Assembly (NCBI GenBank): GCA_020532545.1
Contig: JAJBAW010000019.1
Location: 1 to 48,927, forward strand
From: Candidatus Cloacimonadota bacterium
Lineage (GTDB): Bacteria > Cloacimonadota > Cloacimonadia > Cloacimonadales > Cloacimonadaceae
Direction of reading: 5' to 3'
DNA: 48,927 nt
Part shown: one piece after another, positions 7,818 to 16,170 of the stretch
Position numbering within the stretch: position 1 is the stretch's first letter
Layout of the letters: every line of letters starts with the position of its first letter
Notes under the pieces: model-generated
What the model was told of the DNA's origin: nothing
The model's database searches: none
What the model saw: the letters and a program-made list of their open reading frames with translations, nothing else
Made by a program: the position numbers and the translations under genes

Positions 7818-7836
7818 TAAGTCCCTACAGGACTTA
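7818..7836. other. small hairpin between convergent genes
   Basis: TAAGTCC (7818-7824) pairs with GGACTTA (7830-7836) across a 5-base loop, between the VWA gene and the convergent kinase gene. It lacks a T-run on either side, so it is at best a weak terminator. Confidence 0.3.
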
Positions 7837-7853
7837 AAAGATGATATCTGCAG

Positions 7854-9794
7854 TCAAAGAGCCGCTTTCCGCAGTCTCGCACTGATGATCGTGCCAGAAT
7901 CTGTATTGCTGCTGATGAGCAGCTTACCCTTCATTTGCCCCAGATAATCAATACATAAGCCGATGCCAAAGCCGGTTACCAGCCCGGGGGAGTCATTCTT
8001 CTTTTTCTTAGCCGATAGCAGCGCAGCAAGCTCAGCTTTTGAAAGACCGGGGCCATTATCGCAAAAATCAATGTAAATATGCTTTTCATCTTCCCGGATG
8101 CTGATTTTCACCTCGGAATCGACGGGCGAAAACTTCAGCGCATTGTGCAAAAGGTTTCTAAATACGACCTGCAGGAAGGATGATTCCGCCAGCACGGCTT
8201 TGCCTTCGTCGCCCGGAAGAAGAACCTGGATATTCTTGAGATTGGCCATGTTTTTGTACAGCGAAACAGCGCTCTTCAGGATGGGGAGAACCTCTACTTC
8301 AGCCAGAATCAGCTTCGCTCCCGGCTGGCTGTTTTTGATCCAGAACAAAATGTCATTGATGATCGCGATAGAATTATCGGTGGAAACAGACATCTGGGCA
8401 TGCAGTTCCGCTACTTCAGGCGCGCTGAAAGAACCTGCCATAATCATCTTAATTGCCTGAGAAACTGAGGAGATGGGGCCTCTGATATCGTGCGCAATCA
8501 CAGATACCAGCCCTTTGAGAAAGCTCACGTTCTTTTGCATCTGGATATTGGCAGCATTGAGTTGCCGGGATTTTTGTGAGACAATGCGGTTCTTTTTGCT
8601 CAGTTCGATGTTGCTCAGGCGGTAGTTCTCCGCATGTTGCTCTGTTTTCTTACGGTAGAAATCTGCTTCGGATTGGGCTAACATCAGTTTGGGGTTTTCG
8701 TGGAAGAGTTTGTTGTATGTTTCCAGGTATTTCTCGTGATATTCGAGGGCTCTTTTATACTGTTTCTTGTGCTTGTGAATGCGATATAGTAGTTTATAGC
8801 ACCCCATCACCACGGAGGGATTGTCTATCTTGAGCGCCAGTTCCAGGCTTGACTTCACTTTTTTGAAGGCTTCTGCGATGTCGTCCATTTCAAAATAAGC
8901 CCAGCCAATGTTCAGATTGGAATAAGAGGTGGAATAGGGATCTTTGTTTTCTATATAGGTAGCCAGCGCTTTGTTATAGTATTCCAGGGCTTTGTCATGA
9001 TCTTCCAAATGCCTGTAAATACTGGCCAGTGTGGTAAGAGTTGTGGCTGTTTCCAAGGCGTTCGCATACTTTTCTTTCAGCACCAGACTTTTTGAGGCAT
9101 AATACAGAGCCTTGTTGTAATCCCCCATTTCTGTGTAAACGCTGCTGATATTCCCAAAGTTGGAAGCCAGGTAGCGATGGTTCTGATATTTTTCGAAAAT
9201 AGCGGTGGCTTTGAGATTGAGCTCCAAGCACTTATCATACTGCTGTAATCTCCAATAGGTATTGGCAAGATTGAGATAGTTGGTCCCTACGTCCTGTTCC
9301 AGACCCAGCTCTTCATCTATCTTTAGTGAACTGTAGTGGTTTTCCAGAGCTTTCTGGCATTGGTCCATCATCGCATAGGCAATGCCAAGGTTGTTATGAA
9401 CGTCTGCCTTTTGGCGCGGGTCTTCCACTTCAGAAATGATGGATTCCCAAGCTTCGATGCCTTGCAAAAACTCACCATGCACCATATAATTTACCGCGAT
9501 ACCATTTACGGCCTTGATCTTGTAGTAATTGTTCTTATTCTGCTCGGCCAGGATGCGCAGATGCTGATATTGGAGCAAGGCCTCATCATATCTTCCCAGC
9601 CGCCCCAGACCTTCTGCACGCATCGCATGGAGCTTCAGTTTCGTTTCGATGTCGCATTCATGCTTCTTTAGAAAACTGTCTATAGCTTCTATAACAGGTG
9701 GAATTTCGCTGCTGCTAAGGCAACTGATACCATCTTTGCTGTCCCAAACCTTCTGCAGCGGTTCGGAGAAGACATTACTGAAGTCACGTTTCAT
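7854..9794 (-). CDS. TPR-containing cytoplasmic sensor histidine kinase
   Basis: The 646-aa protein starts with about eight tetratricopeptide repeats (residues about 55-390; motifs such as NNLGIAYAMMDQCQKALEN), then a coiled coil (390-425), then a histidine kinase core: H-box AHDIRGPISSV (phospho-acceptor His near 435), N-box LLHNALKFSP (near 547), G1 DNGPGL (near 580) and G2 GFGIGL (near 608). No signal peptide or membrane helix is present, so it senses through its TPR domain in the cytoplasm. There is no receiver domain in the protein or beside it, so the partner is unknown. The TPR-AAA+ regulator at 11315 shares the same type of N-terminal sensor. Start ATG 9794 has an AAAGGTAG site. Confidence 0.9.
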   Translation of the reverse strand: MKRDFSNVFSEPLQKVWDSKDGISCLSSSEIPPVIEAIDSFLKKHECDIETKLKLHAMRAEGLGRLGRYDEALLQYQHLRILAEQNKNNYYKIKAVNGIAVNYMVHGEFLQGIEAWESIISEVEDPRQKADVHNNLGIAYAMMDQCQKALENHYSSLKIDEELGLEQDVGTNYLNLANTYWRLQQYDKCLELNLKATAIFEKYQNHRYLASNFGNISSVYTEMGDYNKALYYASKSLVLKEKYANALETATTLTTLASIYRHLEDHDKALEYYNKALATYIENKDPYSTSYSNLNIGWAYFEMDDIAEAFKKVKSSLELALKIDNPSVVMGCYKLLYRIHKHKKQYKRALEYHEKYLETYNKLFHENPKLMLAQSEADFYRKKTEQHAENYRLSNIELSKKNRIVSQKSRQLNAANIQMQKNVSFLKGLVSVIAHDIRGPISSVSQAIKMIMAGSFSAPEVAELHAQMSVSTDNSIAIINDILFWIKNSQPGAKLILAEVEVLPILKSAVSLYKNMANLKNIQVLLPGDEGKAVLAESSFLQVVFRNLLHNALKFSPVDSEVKISIREDEKHIYIDFCDNGPGLSKAELAALLSAKKKKNDSPGLVTGFGIGLCIDYLGQMKGKLLISSNTDSGTIISARLRKAAL

Positions 9795-9883
9795 TAGACT
9801 ACCTTTACATCCTAAACATATTTTTACTATGCTGTGCTGGAGGCAAATCAGCTGATTTCAGCTCCAAACAATTTGCTTTTGTC

Positions 9884-9912
9884 ATTTTCAAGTTAAACTA
9901 AAATTCTGTCAA
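9884..9912 (-). promoter_or_regulatory. promoter of the TPR histidine kinase gene
   Basis: On the minus strand a perfect -35 TTGACA (9907-9912) is followed after 17 bases by GAAAAT (9884-9889, 4 of 6 matches to TATAAT). It lies about 90 bases before the kinase ATG. The -10 box is weak. Confidence 0.45.
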
Positions 9913-10607
9913 GGACAAAATTGTGCCCCATTTTTCAAACAACTTGAGACTGTTCAATTCCTCTCCCCAAGTCACGCTACCTTCTTATGCACTTTAAGCT
10001 GAATAAGTGGCCAAAGCCTATTCCGATCCGTATTATCCAGGCAGAATACCGGCAAAGCGAGAACGGGACGCTATTTTAGACATCAACTTGGGATAGAGAG
10101 GCTTAGCTGCTTAGTTTGAAAGAGAGTCTTTTTCATCCAACGGATAAACCAGCATTCTGGGGTCCTCCTTGCTCATTTGAAACACTTGATCACATGTATA
10201 TCTAGCCTTAATCAAGCGTTAATTCTTAACGCTTGATTAAGGCTAGATAAAGATATGATCGACGTCTTGGGGAGAGGGAGAAAGGATCAATTACATAGGG
10301 TTTGCTATCTAGCTATCTAACTATCTAACTTATCTTACTTGACTGAAAACACATTTTCGCCAGCGGACCATGAAAGGCGTTGGAGTTCAATCCGGCTTCG
10401 ATTGTTTCAGTGTTACCGTTAATAACAGGCCGGAATGGACTTCAACAGCCGTCGGTGCAAGGTTTCCCATTGCTATTATTCTCATTGCTATTGTCGCTTG
10501 AAGTCCAAAGTGCCGCTAAGCTTATGGTAAATATATAGTTATCTTAGGCACTTTGAATTCCAAGGCTCACAGCTTAGGATCAGGGGGTTGATTTCAGAGC
10601 GGCTCTT
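9913..10607. other. gene-free region with palindromes
   Basis: No plausible ORF is seen here. The stretch holds the perfect palindrome at 10199-10249, a short direct repeat of CTATCTAA units near 10304-10337, and an imperfect inverted pair around 10380-10397 and 10432-10448 (GTTGGAGTTCAATCCGG against CCGGAATGGACTTCAAC). It may be a repeat-rich scar. Confidence 0.5.
10199..10249. repeat. perfect 24-bp inverted repeat with 3-base loop
   Basis: The arm at 10199-10222 is the exact reverse complement of 10226-10249, separated by TTC. No T-run follows, so it is not a standard terminator. It lies in a 700-base gene-free stretch. Confidence 0.9.
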
Positions 10608-11090
10608 TCAATAGTGTTCATAAAGCCAGGTGATGACTCTTGCTTGTATCTGCTCACACTGTTTGGGGCTGAGTTTCGCTGAAACCACATCCAGAGCCTC
10701 TTGCGCATCTTCGTATCCACTTATTAAAGATGCTAAACACCAAAAGAAAGCTTCTTCATAATCCTGCAAGACGCCTTCGCCGCTTGCGTAACACCCGCCC
10801 AAGCAGTATTGAGCTCTGTCATCTCCCTGCTCTGCTGCCTTGCGATACCAGCGTAGCCCTTCTTTTTTATCCTGCACCACACCATCACCAAGATCGTAGC
10901 AGGCGCCCAAATTGCGTTGCGCTTCGGCAAGTCCCTGATCTGCTGCCAGACGGAACCACTTGACAGCTTCTTTCTTATCCAGGCGAACGCCTTCGCCAAG
11001 GGCATAAAATATAGCCAGAAGGTTTTGCGATTCGGCATCGCCTTGCTCTGCTGATCGGTGCAGAGACTTGCTATAAACTATCTCAGTCAA
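10608..11090 (-). CDS. Sel1-like repeat protein
   Basis: The 160-aa product consists of three to four Sel1-like repeats (motif AxQGxAxAQxxLGxxYxxGxGVxxDxxEAxxWxRxAA; for example NLGACYDLGDGV followed by VQDKKEGLRWYRKAAEQGD) and a short helical tail. SLR proteins are protein-interaction scaffolds. There is no ATG: the frame opens after a TGA and the first usable codon is TTG at 11090, with only a weak purine run ahead of it. There is also no signal peptide, unlike the other SLR protein at 46332. It may be 5'-truncated. It lies between two TPR signalling genes on the same strand. Confidence 0.75.
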   Translation of the reverse strand: MTEIVYSKSLHRSAEQGDAESQNLLAIFYALGEGVRLDKKEAVKWFRLAADQGLAEAQRNLGACYDLGDGVVQDKKEGLRWYRKAAEQGDDRAQYCLGGCYASGEGVLQDYEEAFFWCLASLISGYEDAQEALDVVSAKLSPKQCEQIQARVITWLYEHY

Positions 11091-11314
11091 AATCGCTTCC
11101 CATCATCACAAGGATGATCAAACAGTGTTCTAATATACATATTTAATATCTCCAATATGCTTTTAATGAAGCCTTTATGGCATTTAGCCATCGTCTTGAA
11201 CAAAGCAGAATTCACCACTCCGTTTATGCTTTCTAAACTCTCTAAACATGCTCAACTTTCTAAACCCCACAAACAGAGCTGTGGGCTAAACGGAGTCCGC
11301 CACCGCTGGCCTAT

Positions 11315-13555
11315 CTATTTCTTGGGCTTGAGCTTATATCTTTTGATTTTGCGGCTCAGGGTGGATTCGCTCAGATTGAGCATTTTGGCGGCATCCTTTT
11401 GTTTGCCTTTGCACTTGCGCAGGGCTTCGATGATGCGGAATTTGTCGATATCCTGGATTTTATGTTCTACGAGGGCTGCGCTAAACTTCTTATCCCGGGT
11501 GAAGGCATCAATATGATTCAGGATTTCCTCGGTCCAGATCGGCTCGTAATGCAGGATGAAGATGCTTTCTATGATGTTTTTGAGTTCGCGCACATTGCCG
11601 GGGAAGCTGTATTTATTCAGCCTTTCAAAAAAGGAATCCTGGATCTGGGGCAGTTGGTGATTGGTCTCGCGGGCAAAGACGCGGGCAAAATTCTCTACGA
11701 AGATGGGAATGTCTTCCTTCCTCTCCCTGAGAGGTGGGATCACGATTTCCAGGGTGTTTAGCCTGTGCAAGAGGTCCAGCATGAACTTGCCTTTGCCCAG
11801 CATGTGCAGGGTATCCTGATTTGTGGAGCAGATGATTTTGCAGAGCAGAGGCAGGGCAGTTTCTTTGCCCACAGGGACATAGGATTTCGTCTGTATCGCA
11901 TGCAGGAGCTTGGCCTGAAAATCCTGGGGCAAGACCGAGATTTCATCGATAAAGAGGGTGCCTTCGCCGACTCTTTTAAAATAGCCGTGGCGATCTTCGG
12001 ACAAACCGGAAAGCTGCCCGGCCACTGCGCCAAAGAATTCGATTTCAAAAAGGGCGGGCGAGATCGCGGCGCAATTTACCGGCAGAAAGGGGGCGTCTTT
12101 CTGAGCAGAACTGTAATGGATCATCTGGGCCAGAACCTGTTTGCCGGTGCCGCTTTCGCCATGAATGAGCACAGAGGCATCCCGGTGCATGGAGGCCAGC
12201 ACAGCGCTGTCTATCACCCGTTTGGCGGCTTGGGATTTTCCTGAAAAGCGCTCGGATTGACGGGTGGAAATCTCATTGATAAGCTGGTCGTATTTCGCTT
12301 TGATGGCGCGGGAATCCTGAATAATCTCTTTTAGTTTGAGATCGCTCATTTGGCTGCGGCTCTGTTGCAGAGAGGTGAGATATTCCGCATTGAGCCTGTC
12401 CAATTCCAGCATTACAGCGAATCCAGGGGCATAATCTTCGCGCACCTGATAATAGTGGCCCATGGCCCGGGTCACCCGGATCAGGGCTTCCCGTTTGTCG
12501 TGCTTTTTGTAGAAAAGAGCGGCCTGCTGGAGCCGTGCGATAGCTTCATCCCAGCTCTCTAAAGAGATCAGGGACAAGGCGATATTCGCGCTGAGTCCCA
12601 TCTGTTTTTCCTGGTTTCCCAGGCCTTCGATTAGCTCTTCCGCCTTGAGTTGATAGTGCAGGGCCTGTTCGCTGAGATCCAGATGGTTCAGGGTGTCCGC
12701 CAGATGATTGTAGATGTCAAAAAGGAGCTCCGGAAGGTCTTTCCGGGAGTCCAGCAGGGCGTTCAGACTCTTCTGATAAAAAAGCAGGGCAGCTCTATGA
12801 TCCCCCCCTTTGCCTTTGAGAATGGCATAATTGAAGTTGAGCTCTACCTCAAAGATAGGTAAGCGCAATTGGCCAATCAGCCGCTGACCGAGATCATAAA
12901 AGTGCTCTGCCAGCTCATGTTTCTCCAGATTTGCGCAGGTGCCCACCAGCTCTATGCACAGCTCCAGAGAGCCGATGCTGAGCTGATGTTGGGAGCAAAC
13001 ATCGTAGGCCGCGCTTTGATAGTTTAAGGCCAGATCGTACTTCCTGAGCATGGCATAGATCAAGCCCAGCCAGCTCAGCAGCAGATAGCGGTAATAAGGA
13101 TGATCCGCCTGATCGATGGAGGCAGCGACCTTTTCCACCTGGTCTTCCACATCCACCAATTCACGATTTTGAAACATGATGTTTACCGCACTGATCAAAA
13201 GCTTTAGCGCTTCATTTTTGCTGGTTTTTACCCTGATAAAAGCCTCGTCGGAATAGCTCTTTTGGTTCTGGTAATCCCCTTTTTTGGTATAAATCCTGAT
13301 GATGGTGAACAGATTGAGCATCTGCAGATCAAGACAAGCCCCACCCTGAAGCTCTTCATTGAGCCGCAAAGCCAGCTCCAGGGCTTCATCCAGATGGTAA
13401 ATCGTGAGCAGCGCCTTAGCTTTTGCGATGCGGATCATGAGGATTTCATCCTCCGCAAAAGCGCCGTTCCGCTCATCTATAGCCAAATATATGACGGGAT
13501 CACGTAGCATCAACAAAAATTGATGCAGGGCCCCGGTAAGCAAGCTTTTTAACAT
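11315..13555 (-). CDS. TPR-domain NtrC-like AAA+ regulator with Fis-type HTH
   Basis: The first 430 residues are TPR-like helical repeats, followed by an AAA+ domain of the sigma-54 activator class: Walker A GESGTGKQ (near 466), Walker B GTLFIDEI (near 531), the arginine-finger region LHRLNTLEIVIPPLRERKED, and a C-terminal Fis-like helix-turn-helix (KQKDAAKMLNLSESTLSRKI, about 715-740). The GAFTGA loop that contacts sigma-54 is not conserved (FFGAVAGQLSGL at this place), so it may not act with sigma-54. I use the ATG at 13555, 12 bases after AAGGAG; the upstream TTG at 13585 falls inside the -10 box. The shared TPR sensor suggests a role related to the kinase at 7854. Confidence 0.88.
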   Translation of the reverse strand: MLKSLLTGALHQFLLMLRDPVIYLAIDERNGAFAEDEILMIRIAKAKALLTIYHLDEALELALRLNEELQGGACLDLQMLNLFTIIRIYTKKGDYQNQKSYSDEAFIRVKTSKNEALKLLISAVNIMFQNRELVDVEDQVEKVAASIDQADHPYYRYLLLSWLGLIYAMLRKYDLALNYQSAAYDVCSQHQLSIGSLELCIELVGTCANLEKHELAEHFYDLGQRLIGQLRLPIFEVELNFNYAILKGKGGDHRAALLFYQKSLNALLDSRKDLPELLFDIYNHLADTLNHLDLSEQALHYQLKAEELIEGLGNQEKQMGLSANIALSLISLESWDEAIARLQQAALFYKKHDKREALIRVTRAMGHYYQVREDYAPGFAVMLELDRLNAEYLTSLQQSRSQMSDLKLKEIIQDSRAIKAKYDQLINEISTRQSERFSGKSQAAKRVIDSAVLASMHRDASVLIHGESGTGKQVLAQMIHYSSAQKDAPFLPVNCAAISPALFEIEFFGAVAGQLSGLSEDRHGYFKRVGEGTLFIDEISVLPQDFQAKLLHAIQTKSYVPVGKETALPLLCKIICSTNQDTLHMLGKGKFMLDLLHRLNTLEIVIPPLRERKEDIPIFVENFARVFARETNHQLPQIQDSFFERLNKYSFPGNVRELKNIIESIFILHYEPIWTEEILNHIDAFTRDKKFSAALVEHKIQDIDKFRIIEALRKCKGKQKDAAKMLNLSESTLSRKIKRYKLKPKK

Positions 13556-13581
13556 AAGTTCATCAAACTCCTTAGCTGCTG

Positions 13582-13610
13582 ACAATATTACAGAGCTTTG
13601 TCTGTGTCAA
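13582..13610 (-). promoter_or_regulatory. sigma-70-like promoter of the TPR/AAA+ regulator
   Basis: On the minus strand TTGACA (13605-13610), a 17-base spacer and TATTGT (13582-13587) form a good promoter, 26 bases before the ATG at 13555. It excludes the TTG at 13585 as the start. Confidence 0.7.
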
Positions 13611-13648
13611 TAGAAATCTCGGTTCAGGTATATCCTTGAAAGAGAATG

Positions 13649-13802
13649 GTCACACGGATTTTATGGATCAGACGGATTTACACAGATTCATTCTGCCAAT
13701 ATACCTGTTTTGGCACAACAGTTCAAGGGAGCCAAGCCCACCAATCTGTTCTTCAAAAGAGTTGCTCCGCTTAATCCGCTCAATCCGTAAAATCCGTGTG
13801 AC
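13649..13802. repeat. MITE-like element, copy 1
   Basis: The ends GTCACACGGATTTTATGGAT and ATCCGTAAAATCCGTGTGAC are 20-base terminal inverted repeats with one mismatch, 154 bases apart end to end. Inside are further ACGGATT/AATCCG motifs. A second element with the same ends and the same length lies at 23976-24129. There is no ORF. Confidence 0.65.
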
Positions 13803-13828
13803 TATATAAAAGGGGACTGCCCCAAAGC

Positions 13829-14746
13829 TCATTTCCTCAGTAGCAGATAGATAAAGAAAGGACAGCCGATGGCTGCGGTGATCACGCCCACGGGGAGCTC
13901 GATCCCGGCCATATTCTTGGCCAGAAAGTCTGCCGCCAGCAGGAAACTGGCACCAAAGAGCAGGCTGCCGGGATAGATGCGCTTTTGATTGCTAAAGCCC
14001 AGCAGGCGCATGATATGAGGTGTGATGAGCCCCACAAAACCGATGATGCCGGCATAGGAAACCACAATGCCGATGATGAGCGAAGTGACCACAAAGATCT
14101 GCTGGCGCAGACGGTGCACTTCGATGCCCACGCTGGCGGCATAAAGATCGCCACTGCTCATGATGTCCAGGGCGCGGCTCTTCAGATAGAGCCAGATCAA
14201 AAGGATCAAAATCACGATCGAAAGCAGGACAAAGACCCGGTATTCTGAGTAGCTGAAGATGCGTCCCAGATTTCCCATCAAAGTGCTGAGTATGAGCACA
14301 GTATCTTCCCGCCGCAGATACATCATCAGCGAGATGCCGGCCGAGAAAAACATGCCTACGATCACCCCTGCGATGATCAATCTGCCCCGGTCAAAGGCGC
14401 CCCGTCTTTGCGCCAGACGCCAGACCAAAACCATGGTGATCAGCGCACCGATAAAGCCGCCCAAAGGCATGAGGATATAGAGCCCCATACTGGCAAAAAG
14501 GATGCTGCCAAACGCAGAACCGGATGAGATGCCCAGGATGTAGGGCTCGGCCAGGGGATTTGCCAGCATGAGCTGATACACAGAGCCGATGGCGGACAGG
14601 CTCATGCCCGTGACCAGGGTGAGCAAAAGCCGCGGAATACGCACCTGCCAGAAGATATTGGAGCTGGGATTGCCCCAAAAAAGATAGAGCGCCACTAATG
14701 CTATGCTGCCCAGAGCGATCAGGACCCAAACCAGGGTTTTCTTCAC
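13829..14746 (-). CDS. FecCD-family ABC transporter permease
   Basis: The product is a polytopic membrane protein of the BtuC/FhuB/FecCD family that imports cobalamin, haem or iron-siderophores: the family signature RIPRLLLTLVTGMSLSAIGS...QLMLANPLAEPYILG is near the N-terminus, then eight or nine further helices, and GFVGLITPHIMRLLG near residue 245. The GTG at 14746 overlaps the stop codon of the binding-protein gene in a GTGA arrangement; a second GTG at 14764 is possible. Length is about 305 aa. The ATP-binding subunit, which normally follows, is absent; the gene is followed by a MITE-like repeat. The ligand is unknown. Confidence 0.9.
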   Translation of the reverse strand: MKKTLVWVLIALGSIALVALYLFWGNPSSNIFWQVRIPRLLLTLVTGMSLSAIGSVYQLMLANPLAEPYILGISSGSAFGSILFASMGLYILMPLGGFIGALITMVLVWRLAQRRGAFDRGRLIIAGVIVGMFFSAGISLMMYLRREDTVLILSTLMGNLGRIFSYSEYRVFVLLSIVILILLIWLYLKSRALDIMSSGDLYAASVGIEVHRLRQQIFVVTSLIIGIVVSYAGIIGFVGLITPHIMRLLGFSNQKRIYPGSLLFGASFLLAADFLAKNMAGIELPVGVITAAIGCPFFIYLLLRK

Positions 14747-15594
14747 TGGGTGCGTCTTTCCCACAAAGCGTAGATTTCCTGCAATCCGATCATGCCCACA
14801 ATAACGCGCGGGCCCGCTCTCTGAATGATGTCTGGATCGATATCGCCCTCAAAGAAAACCATCACATTGCGGATGGCGGGGATGTTTCCCCAGCCTTTGC
14901 GCGAGAGCACGCCTTCCAGAGAATCCTGAGAATAGCAGATGATGATGTCCGGATTCGCCTGAATCACGTCCTCAGCCTTGATCCTGGAATAATCTCGCTC
15001 CAAAGTCCCAAAGATATTGTTCCCTCCGGCCGTCTCGATCAATTCGCCCACGAAGGAATTATCCGCCACACTCATCAAGGGATCGCGGTAGATTTCCAGA
15101 TACACTTTGGGCACAGGGCGCCCTTTGGCCATGTCTTTAACCTTCTCAATGTGCTCTGCGATAGTGCTTACCAGCTCACGGCCCTTATCTTCTCTACCGA
15201 TGATTTTGGCGATGCGGGTGATCTCGGTTTGCATTTCTGCCAGGGTTTTGGGATAGGAACTCTCCACCCGGATACCGAGCTTGCGCAGATCCTCCGCGAT
15301 GGATTCCTGCTCCAAAGCACTGGTAAAGACGATCTCAGGATTCAGGTTCAGGACCTGCTCCATCTTGACCGCACCAAAATTGCCCACAATCTCTTTTCCC
15401 TGGAGCTCAGCAGGGTAGTTGCATTCCTGGGTGATGCCCACGATCTTGTCTGCAGATCCCAAAGCTGCAATGATCTCTGCAATTTCCGGGGAAAGAACTA
15501 CATAGCGGCCGGCATTGCCCTGTTTGGAACTGTGGCAACTGGATAGTGTGCTCAGGATGATCAGGATCAACCCGATGTAATATAGATATTTCAT
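14743..15594 (-). CDS. BtuF/FecB-like periplasmic binding lipoprotein
   Basis: The ATG at 15594 (after GAGGTTTTT) gives a 283-aa protein with a lipoprotein signal MKYLYYIGLILIILSTLSSC (lipobox LSSC). The body is a helical-backbone binding protein of the FecB/BtuF class: VVLSPEIAEIIAALGSADKI, GNFGAVKMEQVLNLNPEIVF and IQANPDIIICYSQDS are typical blocks. It would deliver cobalamin, haem or an iron chelate to the permease encoded next, with which it overlaps by 4 bases. The open frame runs upstream to 15729, but that part is not a signal peptide. I saw no B12 riboswitch box upstream. Confidence 0.88.
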   Translation of the reverse strand: MKYLYYIGLILIILSTLSSCHSSKQGNAGRYVVLSPEIAEIIAALGSADKIVGITQECNYPAELQGKEIVGNFGAVKMEQVLNLNPEIVFTSALEQESIAEDLRKLGIRVESSYPKTLAEMQTEITRIAKIIGREDKGRELVSTIAEHIEKVKDMAKGRPVPKVYLEIYRDPLMSVADNSFVGELIETAGGNNIFGTLERDYSRIKAEDVIQANPDIIICYSQDSLEGVLSRKGWGNIPAIRNVMVFFEGDIDPDIIQRAGPRVIVGMIGLQEIYALWERRTQ

Positions 15595-15599
15595 AAAAA

Positions 15600-16078
15600 C
15601 CTCGTAAATCGTCTGAAGGATTAGTACTTTCATGGGCGGGGAATGGGGGGTTTTTGTCAAGGTGAATTTGGGAGAGGCAGGAAAGTTTAGGGGTTCGAGG
15701 GAAGGGAGGGTTCGGGTTAAACGGATCAAACGAATATAGTCCGGAGGACGGCAGGCGAATGCCTATAGCCCAGCAGTTAACTGCTGGGGGTCGATGTTCG
15801 CGTGACACCAGAGTCCGGAGGACGGCACCTGATGTATAAGGCTCGTACCGAACATGAAACCTGCCTCTGGAGCGTAGAGATATATTGGTTTGGTCTTGGA
15901 TTAAGTGTCGTCCTGCACTACGTTCCGGACTCGGGAATCCACCTGCGTGCCAACCCAGCAGTAAACTGCTGGGCTATAGCGATAAACGCTGTCGTGCTCC
16001 GCACTCAAAAGGCTGCACTGATAAACGGCTTCCTTATTCCGCACTTATTGGACCACATCTGCCCCACCTTCAACTGCC
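15600..16078. repeat. repeat-rich intergenic stretch with REP-like palindromes
   Basis: There is no credible gene. Two palindromes, CCCAGCAGTTAACTGCTGGG (15769-15788) and CCCAGCAGTAAACTGCTGGG (15954-15973), are inverted copies of one another, each flanked by CTATAG on one side. Around them AGTCCGGAGGACGGCA (15738 and 15811) and its relative GTGCTCCGCACT (about 16004) recur. This looks like a family of short interspersed palindromic repeats. Confidence 0.6.
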
Positions 16079-16169
16079 GAAATCCGTGTAAATCCGTCCG
16101 ATCCGCACAATCCGTGTAACCATTATCCTAGAAATCCGTGTAACCATCATCCCAGAAATCCGCCTGACT
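16079..16169. repeat. AATCCGTGTAA-type repeat cluster
   Basis: At least six copies of an AATCCGTG/AATCCGTC-like unit follow each other, including two longer copies of AAATCCGTGTAACCAT(T/C)AT. The same motif forms the ends of the MITE-like elements at 13649 and 23976. The cluster abuts the stop codon of the addA-like gene. Confidence 0.6.
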
Positions 16170-16170
16170 A

